Made by a program: the position numbers and the translations under genes. From Talpa occidentalis (Eukaryota; Chordata; Mammalia; Eulipotyphla; Talpidae): a stretch of 64,000 nucleotides of DNA. Below are positions 1 to 9,673 of this stretch, in pieces (position 1 is the stretch's first letter; each line of letters opens with the position of its first letter). Below the pieces are notes generated by a model. It searched no databases, was not told the DNA's origin, and saw only the letters and a list, made by a program, of their open reading frames with translations. The stretch is taken from contig NW_023604295.1 of NCBI RefSeq assembly GCF_014898055.3, positions 95,557,591-95,621,590 of the forward strand. Reading direction: 5' to 3'.

Positions 1-335
1 ACACTGTGAAGCTGTCCACAGCCTCTGCAGCGCCGGTTTGATCCTGGTCGGCCGGCAGTGAACCACATGGTGCAGCAGACCCGTCCTGTCTCGCCCACTG
101 CACCGCTGTGAGGCTCTTTGTAGCCTCTGCAGCGCTGGTTCAATTCACAGGCCAGGGAGATTAGCACATGACAAGGCAGACCTCTCCTGTCTTGCCCATT
201 GCTCCCCTCAGCAGTGTACTTAGGTCCTTCTGCCTGTTCTGCAACCTGCTCTGTCTCTGGTGAATTCTCTCACCCTCTCACACCTCTGACCTGTACCCCA
301 ATGCTTGTATAAATAAATAAATCTTTAAAAAAGAG
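1..335 (+). repeat. tRNA-derived SINE with internal partial duplication, cut by window start
   Basis: The first ~109 bases hold the middle of a SINE (GTGAAGCTGTCCACAGCC, then a degraded B box). At about 110 the same block starts again (CTGTGAGGCTCTTTGTAGCC) and runs through to a normal (TAAA)n-TC tail at 311-335. It therefore carries two tRNA-like middles and one tail. The true 5' end lies outside the window. Confidence 0.8.
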
Positions 336-737
336 AGAGATTTAAATTAAGAAGAGGCACTAGTTAACGAGGTTTAGATTCTGTGTGTATTGTGTTACTA
401 GAAAAGAAAATGTTTCTGTTAAGTGTTCCAAAATGGTATTTTTTCCCCATTAGTGTTTTTAATTTCACAATGTATAATTTATGGGACAAATTGCTGTTGA
501 AGAATAAAGAAGAATGTACATTTCTTTTTCATTTTTCTTTTTCATTTATGTTTTCATTTCAAGTTTATATAAATCTTTCTAAACACACACACACACACAC
601 ACACAGCCTGAAATCCTTTTCTCAGTGACATATTTAGAAAAGCAAGAGTAGACTATCTCAGCATATTATGTAACACAGAACTAAATAGGTAAGACAGTGT
701 TTAATTGATAGTCACATGGAAATTTGAAATGTCTTTT
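336..737 (+). other. GK5 intron, no gene recognised; (CA)n microsatellite at 583-605
   Basis: AT-rich intronic sequence. The only structured element is an uninterrupted CA dinucleotide run of about 11 units at 583-605. Confidence 0.6.
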
Positions 738-983
738 TTCTTTTTTTTAAAAGATTTATTTATTTATGCATACAAGAAGGGGGTATAAGCCAGAGGTGCA
801 GGGGCTGAGAGGATTCACCAGAGAGAGTGGGGAGCAGAATAGGTAGATCTACTGAAATACACTGCTGAGGGGAGCAGCGCCATGTGGGGAGCTCCCTGGC
901 CAGCTGGGGATTGAACCCTTGCTGCAGTGGTTGGCGATAGCTTGATAGCGCTGTCTTTAACCCTTGCACCATCAGGGAGGCCC
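738..983 (-). repeat. tRNA-derived SINE (older type)
   Basis: Reverse-oriented copy. The tail appears as TTTTTTTTAAAAGATTTATT on the left and the head ends in CAGGGAGGCCC on the right. It is flanked by the perfect 13-bp target duplication TGAAATGTCTTTT at 725-737 and 984-996. Confidence 0.95.
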
Positions 984-1215
984 TGAAATGTCTTTTCTTA
1001 GGTAGCATAGAGCCAAGGAATCATTGAAACAATTTAATAGTGTCCCAAAAATAAAGAAAATTATTGTAGTAATTCTGTCAAACATTACTTAAAAGAAAAT
1101 GATAATTGCTTTTTAGTAAGAAAAAAAGAGATGCACAATAAACTTCCAAGCCAAAAAATATACATAAGAACATACAAAGCATAATACTGAGAAATAATTA
1201 AAAGTAAATTGATAA

Positions 1216-1477
1216 GGGCCTCCCCAGTGGCGCAGCGTTGAGCACTGAGCTGCAAGTTGCCCACAGCCTCCATAGCGCCAGTTCAATCCCCGGCCACCAG
1301 GCGAGGGTCCCACATGGCGCGCAGACCTCTCCTGCTGCACCTGCTGCTCCCCTCAGCAGTGTACTTCATCAGTCTGTCTGTTCTGCTCCCCGCTCTAGCT
1401 CTGGTGAATTCTCTCACCTTCCCACGCTTCTGACTATACCCAGTGCTTGTATAAATAAATAAAATCTTTTTTTAAAA
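1216..1477 (+). repeat. tRNA-derived SINE, young GC-rich type
   Basis: The head is GGGCCTCCCCAGTGGCGCAG (A-box region), then a B-box-like GGTTCAATCCCC-type block, the conserved CTCAGCAGTGTACTTC segment and an AAATAAATAAAATC tail. It is flanked by the 15-bp duplication AAAGTAAATTGATAA at 1201-1215 and 1478-1492. This is the reference description for the family. Consensus-like copies read TGGCGCAGCGG (A box) and GGTTCGATCCC (B box), as expected for a polymerase III transcript derived from a tRNA. The young type has GGTTGAGCGCTGGGTTGCG after the A box; the older type has GGTTAAAG and a CCACTGCAGCACGAG block. Confidence 0.95.
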
Positions 1478-1548
1478 AAGTAAATTGATAAACTAAATCA
1501 CTTTTAAATATCTAAGAATCAGTACCATATGTATATTTCACATTCATA

Positions 1549-1596
1549 CATATAAATATATATATATAGAGAGAGAGAGCGAGAAAGAAAGAGAAA
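1549..1596 (+). repeat. AT/GA-rich microsatellite
   Basis: (TA)n runs directly into (GA)n and a GAAA-rich stretch. Confidence 0.8.
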
Positions 1597-1599
1597 TGA

Positions 1600-2085
1600 G
1601 ATCTTTTTCACTTTTTGTTTTGAAATGATTTCAAACTTAAATCTATAAAAATAGTCCAGGAAACTCTTGTATAACCTTTACCTCAAATTTGCCCAGTTTA
1701 ACATTTTGCCATGATTACTTTATATCTGTGTGTCTGCCTATCTGTTTGCCAACCATCTATCCACCCACCATTCTATCCTTCCTTCTATACATCCTGTATG
1801 CTATATAATAGATAAGTATCATAACTTTTCTGAGATCTTTGAGGCTAGTTTACATACATTCTGCTCCTTTTCTTGTAGTGTTTCACTGTACTTTTCTTTA
1901 AAAACAAATTTAAAATATAATATAATATCAGAAATTAAATATAATATCTGTAATTGTTATATTTCTATCAGGTTTGTAGTCTATATTTCATTTTTGTCAA
2001 ATACCCAGGTTATGTCCTTTAGCACCATTTTTCTCCAACACAGAATCCAGTGTAGAATTGCTTGCTTATTGTATAATTCCCTTTA
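1600..2085. repeat. Probable ancient L1-type fragment
   Basis: It contains phrases typical of old mammalian L1 3' regions on the reverse strand (loss of the 'TTGCCCAGTTTAACATTTTGCC' type block, then a block near 2034-2060 resembling 'CAGAATCCAG'). Similarity is from memory only and boundaries are uncertain. Confidence 0.35.
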
Positions 2086-2964
2086 ATTATTTTTTTCTCA
2101 GTTCATGTTTGATAGAAACTACAAAAGGTCAAAGGTGATGTCCCATTACTAAATACATCAGTTGACCTGCCCCACAGGATAGTTCAGGCAAGTCTCTCCA
2201 AGGGAAACTAGTAAGGCTGGCCCTCCCCTATCCCTGAAGGACAGGACTGTCATGTCCCATAATCACATCTGGGCTAATTCTAATGTTGTGTTTTAAGCAT
2301 GACAATAGTAAAAGAGGTTTGTTCTTATGACTGCTCACTGCAGTCTGGTTCTGAAATGGCCACAGGCTCAATTCTGCTTAGAGAAATATTCTATGCTCTC
2401 TTGGACATCAGACTTGATGGTATCACTACCAGGCTTCCAAACAGCTGGACACACTTTAGCATGGTTTGTCAGTGAACTAGAAGACTGGAATGAGTCTTCT
2501 AGTCTCTTCTGGAATGAGTCTCAGAGTCTTAACTTAAAGTGGCCAACAGAAAGGTCATTTCCAGCAATGGAGTGAAGGATGCTTTTATCATCCATGATAA
2601 CAAGGCCCCTGAATGAGATGCCCTCATCAGCCTTAAGAACCCATAATACTGAGAAATGGGTGTACTTGAGGTCTGACGCCAATGGGATGTTCATGGGCCC
2701 ATCCCTCCTGTTTCTTAACTCTGAATTCATGCCCAGTGACAGAAGTGAGAATCCACAGAAGCGTCAATCACTTGGCATTTGAGTTTCTTAAATTCCTCTC
2801 TTTCCACGGAGCACCCAAAGGTCAAGTCAAGAAGGTAAAAGCAGAGCACACGTATTTTCTTTTGTAGTCAGACCAGCTAATATCTTTGAACTGAGCATCT
2901 GCATTACAGCTGTGGCTTTGAAATAGGGGCAGGGAGCCCAATTTTGGCATTCCTTAGAGATATC
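2086..2964 (-). pseudogene. PRDX1P: Processed pseudogene (retrocopy) of peroxiredoxin 1
   Basis: Read on the minus strand this follows the PRDX1 mRNA from near the start codon (about 2963) through the coding region into the 3' UTR. It ends in an A-rich tail (seen as TTATTTTTTT at 2086-2095) next to the preserved 3' UTR block TTTTGTAGTTTCTATCAAAC. It has no introns. Recognisable pieces include [47 protein letters not shown] and EYFSKQN before a stop. It is dead: stops and frameshifts occur, about 30 bases around the peroxidatic-cysteine segment (2,790-2,815) are missing or scrambled, and the segment around 2,490-2,540 is rearranged. The resolving-cysteine motif VCPAGW survives in sequence only. 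It sits antisense in a GK5 intron. No target duplication was identified. Confidence 0.9.
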
Positions 2965-3059
2965 TTGTATTAGCAACTCCAATGGCAGAAGCCACTAAGA
3001 AAAGTCAGGAAGAAATACAAAGCCCACATGGGTGCTGCTTTTATTGCTTCTAGGGCTCT

Positions 3060-3330
3060 CCTAATAGCCATTTAAAAAGTGAAGTTTCCTTGGATTTTTT
3101 TTTTCATTCCGTTGACATTTTTTAAGAGCACAGGCCACTTGTTTTATGGAATATCCACAATGTCCTTACTTATAACTTGATTCAGATTAGTCATTTTGGC
3201 TGCAATCCTACATAAGTGATACTATATCCTCAGAATATATATCTGGAGATGTAAGATGCCCATTAGCCCTGTTTGGGTTCTCTTAAATTTTGTTCATATG
3301 TATGTTTTTAATTTTTCTATTGTGTAAATT
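3060..3330 (+). other. GK5 intron, nothing recognised
   Basis: AT-rich sequence between the PRDX1 retrocopy and a solitary LTR. No coding or repeat signature was recognised. Confidence 0.5.
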
Positions 3331-3336
3331 ACCAGG

Positions 3337-4014
3337 TGTAAGGGCAGGACAGGCCACAGTGCAGGTTTTCTGATCCCATGCAGACCGGGTAAAGGAGGAG
3401 TCAGAGTCCTCAGTAGTTTTGCAGGTTTTTTATTTGGGGTTCACCAGGCATATGGCAGGCAGGGGCGCTGGCTGGGGGGCTGGGAGGCCTCCCAGCCCCC
3501 AGCAAGTCTTCACTCTATCTGGGCTCTCTAGCGTTCGTTCTGCTGCTTCTTGGCTTCTCTTTCGGCTTCTGCTTCGGCTTCTACTGCTGCTTCTGCTGCT
3601 GCTGCTGCTGGCGTCCCCGTGACACCGCCCTTAAAAGCACAGTCTTTGGTCTCACTCATAGCAGGAATCTAGAAAACTTAAATAAGGGACCAGGAAAATG
3701 AATATAAGAAAGTGAAAATCAAAATCAACAAAAAAACTATGAACCAGAGACACTTTTTGGGGGGTGGGGGGCGGGAGGGGAAGGATTGGGGTCAGAATGG
3801 GGCGTTTGCAATTGTATGGGGGAATATAAAAATAAAATTTAATATTTAAAAAAAAAAAAAAATAAAAGCACAGTCTTAACTCAGCTGAATCCCATCTACC
3901 TATGCCCACACCCTATTCCAGGTGCCCGCCATCAGGCATGCATTCAGGACAAGGATCCATCATCTATCCTGATGGCGGAAGGGCAGAAAAGCCTGATATT
4001 TTCTCTACCCTACA
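3337..4014 (-). mobile_element. Solitary retroviral-type LTR, split by an L1
   Basis: Bounded by TGTA...TACA ends and flanked by the 5-bp duplication CCAGG (3332-3336 and 4015-4019). In its own (minus) orientation it has a TTTTAA box just upstream of GGGCGGTGTC, then a CAG/AGC-rich tract (forward 3538-3612), and a CAAATAAAAA polyadenylation signal followed about 100 bases later by the end. Without the nested L1 (3647-3863) and one duplicated target copy it is about 450 bp. No internal viral genes are present, so it is a recombined solo LTR. The family was not identified. Confidence 0.75.
3647..3863 (+). mobile_element. 5'-truncated L1 3' end nested in LTR
   Basis: It begins at the last codons and 3' UTR of L1 ORF2 (GGTCTCACTCATAGCAGGAA) and ends in poly(A). 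It is flanked by the 14-bp duplication AAAAGCACAGTCTT at 3633-3646 and 3864-3877. The same 3' UTR is shared with the L1s at 55,650 and 61,800, so this is the currently or recently active subfamily. Confidence 0.92.
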
Positions 4015-4029
4015 CCAGGTTTTTTTGTT

Positions 4030-4450
4030 TGTAATAAATAACATGTAGGGGGATACTTCGAGATTAGCTTGATACCCCATCAAGCTAGCATCAAAATTCT
4101 CCATCTCCTAAATTTAGCTTTCAAGGTGTTTCTTGCCTGGATCAGTCTTTCAGATTGCAAAATGCTGTTTTCTAGATCCTCTATGACCTTCATGTTTATT
4201 AGCATTCTGTCTTATAAGAAAGGACATTCCTTTCTCCCCATTATTTATTCTCAGTATAAATGCAGGTTTCTTATTTCATTCAAGTTATAATTTTTATAGA
4301 TATGATTTACTTTCATGCTGAAATTATCATTGTCTTTTTCCTGTCCCTACTCTGTAATCAGCTACTTTTCCATTGAGTCTTTAATCCTTTTAGTGAGATT
4401 TAAAAACAATGACTTTGGAGTAACATTGCCTCTTTGGCCCTTGTGGAAAA
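4030..4450 (-). repeat. Probable ancient L1 3' region
   Basis: Phrases such as AAGGACATTCCTTTCTCCCC and the following text resemble reverse-complement 3' regions of old mammalian L1. No boundaries are visible. Confidence 0.35.
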
Positions 4451-4535
4451 GTGTGTGTGTGTGTGAGTGTGTGCATGCGCATGCCTGTGTGTGTGCATGT
4501 GTATGTGAGAGAGAGAGAGGGAGAGAGAGGGAAGT
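4451..4535 (+). repeat. (GT)n-(GA)n compound microsatellite
   Basis: GT-rich repeat with GCATGCGCATGC interruptions passes into (GA)n at 4507-4532. Confidence 0.9.
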
Positions 4536-4816
4536 CCTTGAATTTATATTATATCTCCAATTCCAGTCTAACCCCTAAGAATTCTTGCTTGTCTTTCCCC
4601 ATCTATATTTTTATCTACATTTTTTCCTATTGAGAACCCTTGTTCCCAACAACATTAATATTATATACTATACGTATTTGCTCAATCTTAAAATAGATAC
4701 AAAAATGTATCAAATTTACTAAACCCTTGTCACTACAGCAAATAACATTTGACCAAGATTGTTTGGGAGGCATTTTTCTCTATGTCAACAATATTTAGTC
4801 AAAGCATGCTATTCAG
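4536..4816 (+). other. GK5 intron, nothing recognised
   Basis: Low-complexity AT-rich intron with no identifiable element. Confidence 0.5.
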
Positions 4817-4830
4817 AAGTTACTTGGATT

Positions 4831-5106
4831 GGGGGCCTCCCTGGTGGCGCAGAGGTTAAAGACACAGTGCTATCAAGCTATCACCAGCCACTGCAACACA
4901 AGTTCTATCCCCTGCAAGTCAGGGAGCTACCCACATGGCACAGCAGACCTCTCCTGTCTTGCCCATTGCTCCCCTCAGCAGTGTATTTCAGTAGCTCTGC
5001 CTGTTTTGTTCCACTCTCTGTCTCTGGTGAATCCTCTCACCTCCTCTCCCCGCCTCTGGCCTACACCTTAGTTCTTGTATACATAGATAAATAAATCTTT
5101 GGGAAA
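4831..5106 (+). repeat. tRNA-derived SINE (older type)
   Basis: Starts GGGGGCCTCCCTGGTGGCGC and ends in AAATAAATAAATC. It is flanked by AAGTTACTTGGATT / AAGTTACTTGAATT (4817-4830, 5107-5120); one mismatch indicates moderate age. Confidence 0.93.
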
Positions 5107-5265
5107 AAGTTACTTGAATTAGTTCATCTCCCTTCAATGATTTTATTAATTTGAAATTAGAATTGATTTCATTCTTTTATGTTATCATTTAGTTTCTGAT
5201 CCCCCCCTACATCCTTTTGAAAAATACTATTTTATAATTTTTAATGAGTCCCAAATTTTAATGAT

Positions 5266-5663
5266 TGTCCCAACCTGCGGGATTCATAGGCACGAAAAGA
5301 GAAGGGCTGAGGATGAAATGAGGGGCTTGAGAGAACTTGACACAAGCGCATGCTTCTTTATTTTTCCTTTTCCTTCTCTTACTTTTCCATGTCTTTGTTT
5401 TCCATGTCTTTCTTACTTCCCTGGCCTTCTCTCTGCTCCTCTCGCAACACTCTCCTCTCTCGTGGTTCTCTTAAATCTCTTTTCTTCTCCCTCCTCTCTC
5501 CCTCGTTCTCCTCTTATATCCTGGTAGCTCCTCCCCCTGTGCCTCCCAGTCTCATGTGATTTACAGGAAAAACCTGTGTTTCTCTGAAAGCAAAACGGTA
5601 AAGCGAAACTTTACTCATGGCACGCATAGGCAACACGGCGCAGGCTCCGGACGGCTCTTGACA
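5266..5663 (-). mobile_element. Solitary LTR, ERV class II-like
   Basis: A 398-bp element with TG...CA termini (forward TGTCCCAACC...GGCTCTTGACA) and a perfect 6-bp duplication AATGAT at 5260-5265 and 5664-5669. Six-base duplications are typical of beta-retrovirus-like (class II) insertions. On the minus strand it shows a GGATATAAGAGG TATA-like block, a purine-rich GAGGGAGAGAGG transcribed region and an AATAAAG polyadenylation signal. It has no coding capacity. Confidence 0.85.
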
Positions 5664-6017
5664 AATGATGCCCATAGTCAAAACCATAAAAGGTGGTATG
5701 ATCAGAGAAGGTGACTCCCTTCCTATCCCTTTCATCCTGTCTCCCTACCTTTTATAAATAATAACTTCATTAGTTTTTGTTTTATCATTCCTATTTCTTT
5801 TTGCAAAAATGAAGATATAGGTATGCTTTTTTATTTTCCATTCTTTCTTTTGTAGAACTCTTCCGTTCTCACAGCTGCATACTACTTCATTATGTGTATG
5901 TAGTTTAGCCATGTAATATCCTATATTGGGCATTTAAGTAGCTTTCCAGTGTTTTACAAGTGCAAATACAAATAATGCTGCAATATTGTTGCATAGTTGT
6001 TTTAAGAATAAATTCCC

Positions 6018-6341
6018 TGGCCTCCCCGGTGGCGCAGCGGTTGAGCGCTGGGTTGTGAAGCTGCCCGCGGCCTCCGCGGCGCCGGTTCCATCCCCGGCTT
6101 CTCCCCTGCCACCGGAGGAGGGTCCCACATGGAGTGCAGAGCTCTCCTGCCGCCCGCTGCTCCCCTCAGCAGTGTACTTCGGTCCTTCTGCCTGCTCTGC
6201 TCCCCGCTCTGGCTCTGGTGAATTCGCTCACCCTCCCACGCTTCTGACTGTACCCAGTGCATGTATAAAAAACAACAAAACAAATAAATAAATAAATAAA
6301 AACATGCCTCTATTAAAAAAAAAAACCAAAAAAAAAAAAAA
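6018..6341 (+). repeat. tRNA-derived SINE, young type with CATGCCTCT tail block
   Basis: Nearly consensus head and body. After (AAAC)/(AAAT)n the tail reads ACATGCCTCTATTAAAA, then a long A-rich run. It is flanked by AAGAATAAATTCCC at 6004-6017 and 6342-6355. Confidence 0.95.
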
Positions 6342-6633
6342 AAGAATAAATTCCCACAAGTGGGATTGCTGTATCATAGGTTAATGTGTTGTAGTTTTGT
6401 TTGATATTGCCAAAGTCTTCTCCATAGGAATTGTGCCATTTTATATTCACCCTAGAAATGTATAACATTCTTTTCCCATAGACCTTATCCTTATAACATC
6501 TTTTATAAGCAAATGTTCTGATTGGATGAGTTGAAGTAGAAGCCTTATGTATTAACAAACTTTTGACTTTTTCCACAATATGAAACATCGTAAAATATTC
6601 CATTTATAATATCTTGTAAATGTTTTTCATATA

Positions 6634-6881
6634 GGACCTCCCTGGTGGCCTAGGGGTTAAGTCTCAGCGTTACCAGTACTACATCCTGAGTTCGATCCTC
6701 TGCCAGGGAGCTAACCCACTTGGCACAGCAGACCTCTCTCGTCTTGCCCGCTGCTCCCCTTAGCAGTGTATTTCAGTAAATCCACATGTTCTGTGTCCCA
6801 CTCTGTCTGGGAATCATCTCACACCCTACACTCTAGTTCTTTTATGCAAAATTAAATAAATGTTAAAAAGTAATGAAATAA
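6634..6881 (+). repeat. tRNA-derived SINE, diverged
   Basis: Head GGACCTCCCTGGTGGCCTAG, tail AAATTAAATAAATG. The flanks TTTTTCATATA / TTTCTCATATA are an imperfect duplication, so this is an older copy. Confidence 0.88.
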
Positions 6882-7219
6882 ATATTTCTCATATAAATGG
6901 AACCATGTCAGTGGATATTGCACTCCATTAAACATATAGATTCTAAATCCATAGAAATGAAATTATGTAACTAATGGAGATACTCTTTTTCTGAGCATAA
7001 TGCCTTTGAAATTTATACATGTTTTTGTATTTATCAATAGTTCATTCCATTTTATTGCTCAGCAGTTTATTTTACCTCATATGTATATATGTATCATAGT
7101 TTGTTCATCCTTTCCCCCACTGAAGGACATGTGGGCTGTTGACTCCAGTTTTTGGTGATTGTGAATAAAGCATTGCGACCATTCATAATGTTTAATAAAG
7201 CATTAAGACTAGGTTTTTG

Positions 7220-7534
7220 GGGCCTCCCCAGTAGCGCAGTGGTTGAGCGCTGGGTTGCGAAGCTGCCCGCAGCCTCTGCAGTGCCGGTTTGATCCCCGGC
7301 TGCTCCCCGGCCACCGGAGGAGGGTCCCACATGGCGTGCAGACCTCTCCTGCCGCCCGCTACTCCCCTCAGCAGTGTACTTCGGTCCTTCTGCCTGCTCT
7401 GCTTCCCGCTCTGGTGAATTCTCTCACCCTCCCGCGCTTCTGACTGTACCCAGTGCTTGTATGTATAAACAAACAAACAAACAAATAAATAAATCTTTAA
7501 AAAAAAAAAAAAGAAAATGCATGAGAAAAAAAAA
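7220..7534 (+). repeat. tRNA-derived SINE, young type
   Basis: The 15-bp flanking duplication AAGACTAGGTTTTTG is perfect (7205-7219, 7535-7549). The tail has (CAAA)n before AAATAAATC, and a second A run follows GAAAATGCATGAG, possibly a minor tail extension. Confidence 0.95.
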
Positions 7535-7549
7535 AAGACTAGGTTTTTG

Positions 7550-7920
7550 TGTGACCCTGTAAGATTTAATTCTTATAGAGTAAATTCCTTAGAGTAGAAT
7601 TATTGACTCAGAGAAACACAATGTTAAGTGTGTTATAAAAAACACACACAAGTAAGTATGTATTTATCTTTGGGAAAAAATCTAGAAATCTGCCCAGTTT
7701 TTCTAGAGTGGCCATACCATTTTACATTCTCAACAGTAAAGTGTATGACAATGTTTCTGTAGTGCTTGGTATTATCATTTTTTTTTTTAAGTTTAAACTT
7801 TCCTATAGTGTTACCTCATTGTATATTTAATTTACATTTTCCTAATGACAAATGGTATCAAACATCTTTTCACATACTTTCTTCCCATCTATATATCTTC
7901 TTTCTATATTTTTAACTGGG
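7550..7920 (-). repeat. Ancient L1 ORF2 fragment
   Basis: Contains TCTAGAGTGGCCATACCATT, then TTTACATTCTCAACAGTAAAG, the reverse complement of the L1 ORF2 segment that in young copies reads CTCTCCTGCACTG...GGTGGGA. It continues the L1 relic left of the SINE at 7,220. Confidence 0.6.
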
Positions 7921-7924
7921 TTTT

Positions 7925-8205
7925 CTTTTTTTTTTTTTTTTTAAAGATTTATTTATTTATTTATTTATACAAGCACTGGGTACAGTCAGAAGCACGGGAG
8001 GGTGAGAGAATTCACCAGAGCCAGAGCGGGAAACAGAACAGGCAGACTGACGAAGTACACTGCTGAGGGGAGCAGTGGTCATGGCAGGAGAGGTCTGCGG
8101 GCCAGGTGGGACCCTCGCCGGTGACCGGGCTCAAACCGGAGCTACAGAGGCTGCGGACTGCTTCACAGCGCTGCACTCAACCACCTGCGTCACCAGGGGA
8201 GGCCC
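7925..8205 (-). repeat. tRNA-derived SINE, intermediate
   Basis: T-rich tail at left, head ending CACCAGGGGAGGCCC at right. No convincing target duplication was found. Confidence 0.9.
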
Positions 8206-8231
8206 TTCCATTGCCTTTAGACTTCAGTTTT

Positions 8232-8560
8232 GTTTTTTTTTTTTTTTTTTTTTTTTTTTATAGAGGCATGCTTTATTTATTTGTTTGCTGGTTTGTTTGT
8301 TTGTTTTGTTTATACATGCACTGGGTACAGTCAGAAGTGCGGGAGGGCGAGAGAATTCACCAGAGCCAGAGCGGGGAGCAGAGCAGGCAGAAGGACCGAA
8401 GTACACTGCTGAGGGGAGCAGCGGGCGGCAGGAGAGGTCTGCGCGCCATGTGGGACCCTCCTCTGGTGGCCGGGGAGCAGCCGGGGATCGAACCGGCGCC
8501 GCAGAGGCCGCGCGCAGCTTCGCAACCCAGCGCTCAACCGCTGCGCCACCGGGGAGGCCC
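8232..8560 (-). repeat. tRNA-derived SINE, young type with CATGCCTCT tail block
   Basis: Flanked by the perfect duplication TAGACTTCAGTTTT (8218-8231, 8561-8574). Read in its own sense the tail is (AAAC)n-AAATAAA-GCATGCCTCTATAAAA-poly(A), the same extra block as at 6,300 and 19,760. Confidence 0.95.
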
Positions 8561-8574
8561 TAGACTTCAGTTTT

Positions 8575-9578
8575 AATAAGAAACTTCATAGTCACTTAAA
8601 GTGTCTGTTCCCTAATATGCAGTCTGATTGGTTTTAAGACTTTTTTGTTGCCTTTAATTTTTAGCTTTCTTTTAGCTTTATTATGATGCATCTGGGCATG
8701 AATTTCTTCTTGTTTTTTCCTGTACAAGTTTTGCTGCTTTTTAAATTTTTAGAATTTATATCTTTCATCCACTGTGGTACATTTACAGTCATTTCTTTTC
8801 CCAAATTGTTTTTTCTGCAGTATATTCTCTGTCCTCCTCATCTAGGGCTCTGATTACAGAAACGTTAGATCTTTTCTTATTGTTCCACAGATCCCTGAAA
8901 CTGTTCTAATTCCTCTGTCTCCTCAATTTAAATGTGGGTTTTTTTTGCCTCTTACTCAGGTATAATGAAAAAGTTTATAAACAAAAAAATAGCATTGTTA
9001 TTTCCATGTGCTCCCTCCTGTAGTTACCCCAGCTCCTCAGACCAGAAATAAGGGCATTATTTAGAAGCTTTTTCTTTATATTTGCACCTCATGTACTGAT
9101 CCAAGTTTCAGGCTGTTCTTGAGTTTAGGTCAAGAGATGTCAAAAAAAGTTAAAAATAGGAAACTCACTACCAGTTTGGTGGTACTTAGTTTTTCTGGTA
9201 GTCTGTTAGCTTATTCTTCTCAGTCAGCAGATAGTTTTCTTGTGCATTCCATCAAGAATTCTTAGTTGCATTCACTGGGAGAGACAGAGTAAAGTCTGCA
9301 TACACCCAAAGACTTTTCATCTGTAAGGAAAAAGGCCTGCTACATACAGAGATAAGAGGTTCTGTCTCCTCTGTTCCTTTCATGAGCTTAGAAACCTATG
9401 CAGTACCCAATTAGTACTAGAATGGATCGGCCTTTGTGTTGGCCCTTTCAAGTGAGCAACCTTTCATGTTCATAAAAAAGTGCATGCAGGGAAATATTAG
9501 CCTTATAAAATAATTCTGTTTGTTCCTCCCCACACCCTTCATTTTTTTAGGGTATGTTTATGTGTTTTGCTTTTGCAG
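8575..9578 (+). other. GK5 intron; possible old L1 at 8,640-8,960
   Basis: 8,640-8,960 (GATGCATCTGGGCATGAATT... TTGTTCCACAGATCCCTGAA) resembles a reverse-strand ancient L1. The remainder up to the exon shows nothing recognised. Confidence 0.4.
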
Positions 9579-9673
9579 ATCTTTTCACAGATGCTGCTGA
9601 GACTGAAAAAATGGCTAAAAGTTTGGAAGATTCTGAAGGAGTTTATTTTGTTCCATCTTTCAGTGGATTGCAG
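9579..9673 (+). CDS. GK5: GK5 coding exon (C-terminal exon 1 of 5 in window)
   Basis: A 95-bp exon. The acceptor TTGCTTTTGCAG precedes it and the donor GTATTATG follows. It reads LFTDAAETEKMAKSLEDSEG, then VYFVPSFSGLQ, in phase with an upstream G completing Asp. This matches glycerol kinase 5, an FGGY-family carbohydrate kinase expected to phosphorylate glycerol with ATP in the cytosol. The segment lies at the start of the C-terminal FGGY domain; VPSFSGL followed by the next exon's APLNDP forms the substrate-side loop conserved in glycerol kinases. It ends in phase 0. The upstream two-thirds of the gene lies before this window, and I found no further GK5 exon in 1-9,578. Confidence 0.96.

Larger units (their letters stand above)
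5680..7204 (-). repeat. Ancient L1 (ORF2 3' part), interrupted by two SINEs
   Basis: The reverse complement of 5,880-6,000 matches the end of L1 ORF2 (a GGAAAGCTACTTAAATGCCC-type block with the ATGCAGC stretch). 6,356-6,470 matches the block read as AAGTGGGATTGCTG...GTGCCATTTTATATTCACC. 6,890-7,200 holds another reverse L1 segment (GAGCATAATGCCTTTGAAAT, GTGAATAAAGCATTG). Diverged, probably more than one fragment. Confidence 0.65.

Noticed and set aside
2086..2964. Functional antisense PRDX1 gene
   Set aside because: Stops, frameshifts, loss of the peroxidatic-cysteine segment and a poly(A) remnant show a dead retrocopy.
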